Below are positions 56,101-64,000 of a stretch of DNA of 64,000 bases, piece after piece (position 1 is the stretch's first letter; each line of letters starts with the position of its first letter). The stretch covers positions 27,765 to 91,764 of the forward strand of contig NBIV01000294.1 of the NCBI GenBank assembly GCA_003194525.1, written 5' to 3'. Source of the DNA: Gracilariopsis chorda. Taxonomy: Eukaryota > Rhodophyta > Florideophyceae > Gracilariales > Gracilariaceae. Made by a program: the position numbers and the translations under genes. Under the pieces are notes generated by a model that was given only the letters and a program-made list of their open reading frames with translations, did not search any database and had not been told where the DNA came from.

Positions 56101-58593
56101 TCAGGAGGTGGTGCTCAATGTGAGTGATGCTAACGAGACAGGCACACACAACGAGCAGCAACAAGAGCCACAGGTGCAGAACGACATTCGTGCATACATG
56201 CGAGCGCGTGTGGTGGGCGCCGTCAATGCAGCTTGGAGACTTTTCGAGTTTCGACATGTTCACATCGTACCAAAAGTAGAGCGACTGGCCATTCACTTGG
56301 AAGGAGAGCGCACATTTCTGCTGAGAGGTCCAAACCAGCTCTTTTCTGCATCACAGCCGTCTACACTGGAGAGATACTTTGCAAGGCCCGAAGCATACGC
56401 GAACCTCGACTACCTTTCGTACTTTGAAAAAGTGCGATTGTATCGCACGCTTCCAGCCCGCGTGCTTAACCAATACGACGGAGACAGCACTCAGGTGCCC
56501 ACAGACGACTGCGATCCGCCCATGTACGTGGTAGAGCGCACGGACGACGAGCAGTGTGTCGCAAGGATCAGAGCTGTTTCACCGTCGGCCATTGAGCTCT
56601 TTGCTCTGCGCTTGCTGCTCATGAATCACGGCTCGAGCTCTTATGAAGACGCAAGGACTTTCAACGGACAGCAGTATGGAACGTATCGTGAAACTGCGAT
56701 TGTAAGCGGACTGCTCGCGGACGGATCCGAGTTTGATATTGCATTCCAAGAAGCAGTGCAGATATACAGCACGCCCTCAGAGCTACGACGTCTGGTTGTT
56801 ACACTATACCAACAAGGCGCAGACCCAGAAAAAATGGCCGTCGAAAACTGGGAGGCACTATGTAGCGACATACATACAGGAGATGAGCAGCAACGAAAGC
56901 AAGAAATGTATCGACGTGTGGTGGAAATCTCAGACCGGCACGGAGGACGACTGCTTCGCGATCACAGCTTCTTCTCCCAGCACCTACAGCAGGATCATAC
57001 AGCATTGACTGAGGCGAATCGAGCTACAACAACTCGAGACGCACGAGTGGTGCGAAATTCGTCAACTTTGCAGTCAAGGTACGCCACCTTAAAACCTCGC
57101 CAAAGACAAGTCATTGACACCGTCATTGCTGCATTGCAACAACGACAGGCACTGCAGGAGCGAACAAGCACTCCTGGAAACGTGTTCTTTGTGCAAGGAT
57201 CCGCAGGAACCGGGAAGACATACGTGCTCAACCTCCTTCGTGATATCGTTGAGTCGGAAGGAATGCTCGCCGAAATGACTGCTACAACAGGCATTGCAGC
57301 TTCGTTGTACGAAGGTGGCCGCACTTTACATAGCCTTCTCGGACTGGGTGTAGCTGATAGGGACAGCACAAGCAACACTACAGCCACTTTGTCAAAGTAC
57401 GGTCCCCGATCTCAACGTGCAGAACTGCTACGCGAAATACAACTGCTCGTCTTGGATGAGGCGTCCATGCTCTCACGAAAGCTCTTCGAACTCATGGATG
57501 CGTTGCTCAAAGATCTTCGCTGCAGTGGAATGGAAAACCCGCCTCCGTTTGGGGGCTTGACCATCATTCTATCCGGCGACTACTCCCAGCTGCTTCCAGT
57601 GGTGCCGCAGGTGTACATGGAGGCCGAGCCAAGTGGTAATGTGAGACGAGTGTACACAAACATTCTCAACGAATTGCCGTGGAAGAGTGATCTTTGGATA
57701 TTGTGCTCGGTTCAAGTGCTGTACCTCACGGAACAAGTACGCCAAGCCGATGATCCTGCATTTGCGTCGCTGTTACGTTCCATTGCACGAAACACAATAT
57801 CCAACAACGCTCCGCTATCACTCAGATCTACCGGTGGCATGCAAACCGCCTACCAATTCCTGTGGAAGTGGCTCACAACACGACGCAAGGAGGATGTGGA
57901 TCTCAGCAAAATGCTCATTGCCTCCACAAATCAGTTGGTCGATGAACACAATGCGGCAGCGCTAGATCTGTTTCCTGGTGAACGCTTCACTCTTCCGTCA
58001 GCTACGACGGTACAACCTGACCGTGTACCAAACTCAGAGCCCGACGTCACCAATACCTTTGTTCCCGAGTTTGCGTATCAGTATGCACCTACTGGTGTAC
58101 CTCCTCATAACTTGGATTTGAAGATTGGTGTGCCAGTTATGGTCATTCGGAACGTGTTGCATCCGGCTGTGGTAACGGAAAGCTGTTCGTAGTCGTGCGT
58201 GTAGATCACTTTACGATGCAGGTGGCTCGATTCGACGAGAACGGACAGGTGCTCGAACGACAGCTCCTGCATCGTATCGACTTCGAGTTTTCTTTCGCAG
58301 ACATTCGCATGATTCGAAGGCAGTTCCCTCTTCGTCTTGCGTTTGAAGCTACAGTTCACAAAGGACAGGGAAAAACCTTGGATGGCTTGGTTGGGGATGT
58401 ACGATCCAACTTCTTCTGCGCAGGTCAGTTGTATGTCGCATTGTCGCGCGTTCGAAGGAACGACCATGTGCTGCTCCTGCATGATCCGCTGCTTACACCC
58501 GAAAATGCGCACACAATTCATCCCATGCCTGTTCCCATCGCCAACCCAGTGCTGCCTGAAGCTATTCAGTTCTGCATCCCTCCACAACCGTAA
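53171..58593 (+). pseudogene. Helitron RepHel: HUH replication initiator plus PIF1-type helicase, one frameshift
   Basis: A 1673-codon frame (53171-58192), then the rest in another frame (58195-58593). Residues 1-60 are Gly/Arg/Asn-rich with repeated NSGG units (basic, likely DNA-binding). Proline-rich MEVEEDEITPAPS repeats follow at about 155-245. A Cys/His motif is at about 300-350 (CGRCGEHAHTLSSC, CKYCGCVLL). The Helitron Rep domain has HUH-type H846-H847-H848 in NVPHHHMLVWL and tyrosines Y966 and Y970 in AYLMKYAFK. The helicase has Walker A GSAGTGKT (1343-1350), Walker B LDEAS (D1429/E1430), GDYSQLLPV, and in the second frame VHKGQGKTLDGL and YVALSRVR. A single-base loss near 58165, at a conserved NG-LF stretch, breaks the frame; otherwise full length. 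Rep nicks and rejoins element DNA and the helicase unwinds it. Confidence 0.93.
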
Positions 58594-58740
58594 TCATATC
58601 TCTTGCATTCTTCTTTCATTGAACTAAACTACTTGCTTTTCTGCTTTTGCTTTCTCCACCCTCTTTTTTCCTCACCGCTGTTTATCACCCCTCCACTGCG
58701 GCGCGCAGCGCCGCCCGCGGCCGAAGGCCGCTTCCTCTTG
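58594..58740 (+). other. Helitron 3' end with double hairpin
   Basis: A T/C-rich stretch, then GGCGCGCAGCGCC and CGGCCGAAGGCCG hairpins back to back, then a short CTTCCTCTTG tail. The same terminal 45 bases close seven short units downstream. Confidence 0.7.
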
Positions 58741-60554
58741 TCTCAACACCCCACTCTTAATGATTTACACATGTATGAGGGGGGTGTTGTTGATTGACAG
58801 GAGGCGGTGCGCCAATAAACCGCCCTGTATGCCCCTCTACGCGCATGCAAAACTGCCATTTGGCGCAATGCCTCCCTACCACTTAAAAAATTCAGCAGCA
58901 GCAGCAGCAGCAAAGCTTCCTGCTTACTGGCTGGCACTCCCATAATGACTGCAGTGCCACCCAGTTACACAAAGCAACGTGTCGCGCTTTCTCATCATTG
59001 GCTGGCACTGCAGTCAATTTAGACACCTAGGCGCCGCGGCGCCCCGTGGTTCTACGAGCGCTATTGCGAGCGCAAGCGAGCAAAGTGCTCGGAGAGCCTC
59101 CGAACGCCACAAAATACACAAAGCTACAAAACCAACGCGGCGCGCAGCGCCGCCCACGGCCGAAGGCCGTTTCCACTTGTCTCTCCATTATAATGATTTG
59201 TTCCTCTATGAGGGGGGTGTTCTTGATTGAATGGAGGCGTTGCGCCATAAAATCCTCTTCCACGCCCCCGTTTGCCCATCCAAAACTGCCATTTGGCGCA
59301 ACGCCTCCCTGCCATTTAAAAAATTCAGCAGCAGCAGCAGCAGCAAAGCGTTCAGTTAATTAGCTGCTGCTGCTGCAAGTTGACTGTGCAAAGGCTGCTG
59401 AATGGCTTGCAATACAATCAAATTGTTGTGCCAGCCACTCAGCAGCAAAACCCCGCCTGTTCATTCCGACACGTGGCAAATTGCACTGCGCCAGTGCAGC
59501 GCATTCCGACACGTGGCAAATTGCACTGCGCCAGTGCAGCGCATTCCGACACGTGGCAAATTGCACTGCGCCAGTACAGCGTATACTGAAGTTTCATTGC
59601 AGACTTGCCTGCAACAGACGTATATACTGCACTGGCGCAGTGCCAAATCTCAACACCCCACTCTTAATGATTTACACATGTATGAGGGGGGTGTTGTTGA
59701 TTGACAGGAGGCGGTGCGCCAATAAACCGCCCTGTATGCCCCTCTACGCGCATGCAAAACTGCCATTTGGCGCAATGCCTCCCTACCACTTAAAAAATTC
59801 AGCAGCAGCAGCAGCAGCAAAGCTTCCTGCTTACTGGCTGGCACTCCCATAATGACTGCAGTGCCACCCAGTTACACAAAGCAACGTGTCGCGCTTTCTC
59901 ATCATTGGCTGGCACTGCAGTCAATTTAGACACCTAGGCGCCGCGGCGCCCCGTGGTTCTACGAGCGCTATTGCGAGCGCAAGCGAGCAAAGTGCTCGGA
60001 GAGCCTCCGAACGCCACAAAATACACAAAGCTACAAAACCAACGCGGCGCGCAGCGCCGCCCACGGCCGAAGGCCGTTTCCACTTGTCTCTCCATTATAA
60101 TGATTTGTTCCTCTATGAGGGGGGTGTTCTTGATTGAATGGAGGCGTTGCGCCGTAAAATCCTCTTCCACGCCCCCGTTTGCCCATCCAAAACTGCCATT
60201 TGGCGCAACGCCTCCCTGCCATTTAAAAAATTCAGCAGCAGCAGCAGCAGCAAAGCGTTCAGTTAATTAGCTGCTGCTGCTGCAAGTTGACTGTGCAAAG
60301 GCTGCTGAATGGCTTGCAATACAATCAAATTGTTGTGCCAGCCACTCAGCAGCAAAACCCCGCCTGTTCATTCCGACACGTGGCAAATTGCACTGCGCCA
60401 GTGCAGCGCATTCCGACACGTGGCAAATTGCACTGCGCCAGTGCAGCGCATTCCGACACGTGGCAAATTGCACTGCGCCAGTACAGCGTATACTGAAGTT
60501 TCATTGCAGACTTGCCTGCAACAGACGTATATACTGCACTGGCGCAGTGCCAAA
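58741..60554 (+). repeat. 907-bp direct tandem duplication
   Basis: 58741-59647 and 59648-60554 are near-identical at an exact 907-bp offset. Internal frames recur at that offset, with, for example, one change in the codon that differs between 59247 and 60154. Each copy is a pair of one full short unit and one truncated unit. Confidence 0.93.
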
Positions 60555-62741
60555 TCTCAACACCCCACTCTTAATGATTTACACATGTATGAGGGGGGTG
60601 TTGTTGATTGATGGGAGGCGGTGCGCCAATAAACCGCTCTGTATGCCCCTCTACGCGCATGCAAAACTGCCATTTGGCGCAACGCCTCCCTACCATTTAA
60701 AACATTCAGCAGCAGCAGCAGCAGCAAAGCTTCCTGCTTACTGGCTCGCACTCCCATAATGACTGCAGTGCCAGCCAGTTACACAAAGCAACGTGTCGTG
60801 CTTCCTCATCATTGGCTGGCACTGCAGTCAATTTAGCGACCTAGGCGCCGCGGCGCCCCGTGGTTCTACGAGCGCTATTGCGAGCGCAAGCGAGCAAAGT
60901 GCTCGGAGAGCCTCCGAACGCCACTAAATACAAAAAGCTACAAAACCAACGCGGCGCGCAGCGCCGCCCACGGCCGAAGGCCGTTTCCACTTGTCTCAAA
61001 CACCCCACTCTTAATGATTTACACATGTATGAGGGGTGTGTTGTTGACTGACGGGAGGCGTTGCGCCACAAATTCGCTTTGCACGCCCCCGTTTGCGCAT
61101 GCAAATCACCCATTTGGCGCAAACGCCTCCCCACCATTAAAAAAGTTCAGCAGCAGCAGCAGCAGCAAAGCTTCCTGCTTACTGGCTGGCACTCCCATAA
61201 TGACTGCAGTGCCACCCAGTTACAAAGAGCAACGTGTCGCGCTTTCTCATCATTGGCTGGCACTGCAGTCAATTTAGACACCTAGGCGCCGCGGCGCCCC
61301 GTGGTTCTACGAGCACTATTGCGAGCGCAAGCGAGCAAAGTGCTCGGAGAGCCTCCGAACGCCACTAAATACAAAAAGCTACAAAACCAACGCGGCGCGC
61401 AGCGCCGCCCACGGCCGAAGGCCGTTTCCACTTGTCTCTCCATCATAAGTATTTGTTCCTCTATGAGGGGGGGTTCTTGATTGAATGGAGGCGTTGCGCC
61501 AATAAACCGCCCTGTATGCCCCTCTACGCGCATGCAAAACTGCCATTTGGCGCAACGCCTCCCTGCCATTTAAAAAATTCAGCAGCAGCAGCAGCAGCAA
61601 AGCTTCCTGCTTACTGGCTCGCACTCCCATAATGACTGCAGTGCCACCCAGTTACACAAAGCAACGTGTCGCGCTTCCTCATCATTGGCTGGCACTGCAG
61701 TCAATTTAGCCACCTAGGCGCCGCGGCGCCCCGTGGTTCTACGAGCGCTATTGCGAGCGCAAGCGAGCAAAGTGCTCCGAGAGCCTCCGAACGCTACTAA
61801 ATACACAAAGCTACAAAACCAACGCGGCGCGCAGCGCCGCCCACGGCCGAAGGCCGTTTTCACTTGTCTCAACACCCCACTCTTAATGATTTACACATGT
61901 ATGAGGGGGTGTTGTTGATTGATGGGAGGCGGTGCGCCAATAAACCGCTCTGTATGCCCTCTACGCGCATGCAAAACTGCCATTTGGCGCAACGCCTCCC
62001 TACCATTTAAAACATTCAGCAGCAGCAGCAGCAGCAAAGCTTCCTGCTTACTGGCTCGCACTCCCATAATGACTGCAGTGCCAGCCAGTTACACAAAGCA
62101 ACGTGTCGTGCTTCCTCATCATTGGCTGGCACTGCAGTCAATTTAGCGACCTAGGCGCCGCGGCGCCCCGTGGTTCTACGAGCGCTATTGCGAGCGCAAG
62201 CGAGCAAAGTGCTCGGAGAGCCTCCGAACGCTACGAAATACACAAAGCTACAAAACCAACGCGGCGCGCAGCGCCGCACACGGCCGAAGCCGTTTCCACT
62301 TGTCTCAAACACCCCACTCTTAATGATTTACACATGTATGAGGGTGTGTTGTTGACTGACGGGAGCGTTGCGCCACAAATTCGCTTTGCACGCCCCCGTT
62401 TGCGCATGCAAAATCACCCATTTGGCGCAACGCCTCCCCACCATTAAAAAAGTTCAGCAGCAGCAGCAGCAGCAAAGCTTCCTGCTTACTGGCTGGCACT
62501 CCCATAATGACTGCAGTGCCACCCAGTTACACAAAGCAACGTGTTGCGCTTTCTCATCATTGGCTGGCACTGCAGTCAATTTAGACACCTAGGCGCCGCG
62601 GCGCCCCGTGGTTCTACGAGCGCTATTGCGAGCGCAAGCGAGCAAAGTGCTCGGAGAGCCTCCGAACGCTACTAAATACAAAAAGCTACACAACCAACGC
62701 GGCGCGCAGCGCCGCCCACTTCTGACGGCCGTTTCCACTTG
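58741..62741 (+). repeat. Head-to-tail array of nine short non-autonomous Helitron units
   Basis: Nine units each begin TCTC: 58741-59179, 59180-59647, 59648-60086, 60087-60554, 60555-60993, 60994-61434, 61435-61866, 61867-62302 and 62303-62741. Seven (432-441 bp) end with the double hairpin and CTTG of the autonomous element. Two (59180-59647 and 60087-60554, 468 bp) instead carry the start of the autonomous 5' leader and stop at CAGTGCCAAA. Within each unit almost all sequence is in inverted arms: GGAGGCG-TGCGCCA with TGGCGCA--GCCTCC; TGACTGCAGTGCCA with its complement; palindromic GGCGCCGCGGCGCC; GAGCA/TGCTC; CGGAG/CTCCG; and the two terminal hairpins. No unit encodes a credible protein. 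Confidence 0.88.
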
Positions 62742-64000
62742 TCTCTCCATTATAATGATTTGTTCCTCTATGAGGGGGGTGTTCTTGATTGAATGGAGGC
62801 GTTGCGCCACAAAATCCTCTTCCACGCCCCCGTTTGCCCATGCAAATCGCCCATTTGGCGCAACGCCTCCCTGCCATTAAAAAAATTCAGCAGCAGCAGC
62901 AGCAGCAAAGCGTTCAGTTAATTAGCTGCTGCTGCTGCAGGTTGACTGTGCAATGGCTGCTGAATGCTTGCAATACAATCAAATTGTAGTGCAGCCACTC
63001 AGCAGCAGAAACCCAGCTGTTCATTCAGACACGTGGCAAATTGCACTGCGCCAGTGCATTTCATTCAACACGTGGCAAATTGCACTGCGCCAGTGCAGTG
63101 TATACTGAAGTTTCATTGCAGACATGCCTGCAACAGACGTATATACTGCACTGGCGCAGTGCCAAATGCATCTCGCTTGCTGACCCTTACCACTGTTTTG
63201 CATCCCATTCAGGCTTGGCCAATAGCGCAGTGTCGTAATCTTTTGCTACTTTGGGCACTGTTTGCTGGCCTGGGACGTAGGCAAGGCCGAGCTCGTGTGC
63301 AGGTCGCCACAAGAGTAACCCACTAAGTACCACGATCTAGGAAAAGTCAGGTGCTCATCTGTGGTATACTGGTCGTTTGACGGCGATCAGGAAGTCTGAG
63401 GGTTTACTGGACCTAATACCAGCTTGCTGTGCAGGGTCCGGGGCGGCCGCCGTGTCGTACCTCTTGGGCCGGAAAGCACACTTCGGTGTGTGAGTAAAGG
63501 CAGACCAATCCTTACAACCGGACTGCTTCCAGTGGTGCCGCAGGTGTACATGGAGGCCGAGCCAAGTGGAAATGTGAGACGAGTGTACACAAACATTCTC
63601 AACGAATTGCCGTGGAAGAGTGATCTGTGGACATTGTGCGCGGTTCAAGTGCTGTACCTCACGGAACAAGTACGCCAAGCGGATGATCCGGCATTTGCGT
63701 CGCTGTTACGTTCCATTGCTCGAAACACGATATCCAACAACGCTCCACTACCACTCAGATCTACGGTTGGCATGCAAACCGCCTACCAATTCCTGTGGAA
63801 GTGGCTCACAACACGACGCAAGGAGGATGTGGATCTCAGCAAAATGCTCATTGCCTCCACAAATCAGTTGGTCGACGAACACAATGCGGCAGCCCTGGAT
63901 CTGTTTCCTGGTGAACGCTTCACTCTTCCGCCAGCTACGACAGTACAACCTGACGTGTACCGCACTCAGAGCCCGACGTCACCAATACCTTTGTTCCCGA
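62742..64000 (+). mobile_element. Second Helitron copy, internally deleted, running off the window
   Basis: 62742-63525 repeats the 5' end and leader of the autonomous element (compare 52035-52869). At about 63525 it jumps directly to sequence matching 57590 onward in the RepHel helicase (CTGCTTCCAGTGGTGCC), so about 4.7 kb, including the start codon and the whole Rep domain, are absent. The junction shares a single C. Confidence 0.9.
63526..64000 (+). pseudogene. Helicase fragment of the second RepHel copy
   Basis: Corresponds to 57590-58065 of the first copy with a few percent divergence, starting after the GDYSQ motif and continuing past QVLYLTEQVRQADD (helicase motif region). One base is missing near 63953 (CCTGACGTG versus CCTGACCGTG), which shifts the frame. 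There is no start codon or Rep domain. Confidence 0.88.

Larger units (their letters stand above)
52035..58740 (+). mobile_element. Near-complete autonomous Helitron
   Basis: The left end begins TCTC, consistent with the Helitron 5' TC rule. The right end finishes with two hairpins (GGCGCGCAGCGCC and CGGCCGAAGGCCG at about 58700-58730), then a short tail ending CTTG. The next unit starts TCTC directly afterwards with no intervening host base. Inside are a 5' hairpin-rich leader (to about 52510), a non-coding leader with a TATA box, and the RepHel gene. Total about 6.7 kb. The 3' CTTG differs from the canonical CTRR, so the exact end is inferred from the repeated junctions. Confidence 0.82.

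Noticed and set aside
58741..62741. Many 60-123-codon ORFs across the Helitron array
   Set aside because: They recur with the repeat units, overlap on both strands, and contain poly-Ala or poly-Leu from the CAG runs; products of repeat structure, not genes.

Overview
The window reads as eukaryotic nuclear DNA: gene-poor, repeat-rich, with the few host-type genes (minus-strand SWR1/EP400-class ATPase copy, plus-strand MLO-like membrane protein, minus-strand GMC oxidoreductase) carried as long, apparently intronless frames. Intron-poor genes among islands of Ty3/gypsy, piggyBac-like, Harbinger and Helitron elements would suit a florideophyte red alga such as Chondrus, but that assignment is inference; nothing in the window proves the species.

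Layout. 1-5.5 kb: a decayed Ty3/gypsy element on the minus strand, running off the left edge inside its integrase. 6.9-10.35 kb plus 17.1-17.23 kb: a plus-strand piggyBac-like transposase pseudogene that carries a YqaJ-like (PD-(D/E)XK) nuclease domain between its second and third catalytic aspartates. It is split by a young, intact Ty3/gypsy element (10354-17096, minus strand) with ~1.06 kb LTRs differing at about ten bases and a perfect 5-bp target duplication AGGAG; removing the insertion restores an in-frame Cys/His C-terminal finger. 17.2-21.7 kb: decayed DNA with no recognisable gene. 21.7-28.3 kb: a heavily decayed chromodomain-bearing Ty3/gypsy element (chromovirus) on the minus strand. 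29.1-30.5 kb: a PIF/Harbinger (HARBI1-type) transposase with one nonsense codon. 30.5-38.5 kb: an SWR1/EP400-class chromatin-remodeller copy whose frame is largely kept but interrupted by about eleven stop codons and a few frameshifts.

38.5-42.9 kb: mostly non-coding, with an AT-rich island and one small ORF. 42.9-45.0 kb: an intact MLO-like seven-pass membrane protein gene. 45-49 kb: empty. 49.0-50.6 kb: an intact secreted or ER-targeted GMC oxidoreductase gene, convergent with the MLO-like gene. 52-64 kb: a Helitron locus: one near-complete autonomous element (RepHel with HUH nuclease and PIF1-type helicase, one frameshift), followed head to tail by nine short units made almost entirely of hairpins (including a 907-bp exact-spacing direct duplication), then a second, internally deleted RepHel copy that runs off the right edge.

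The most unusual things are the YqaJ domain embedded in a piggyBac-type DDE transposase, and the Helitron hairpin-cassette array with reiterated 5' termini and short units that end just after a hairpin. A third theme is that stop codons interrupting otherwise long frames at four unrelated loci can almost all be explained by single C-to-T (or G-to-A) transitions.
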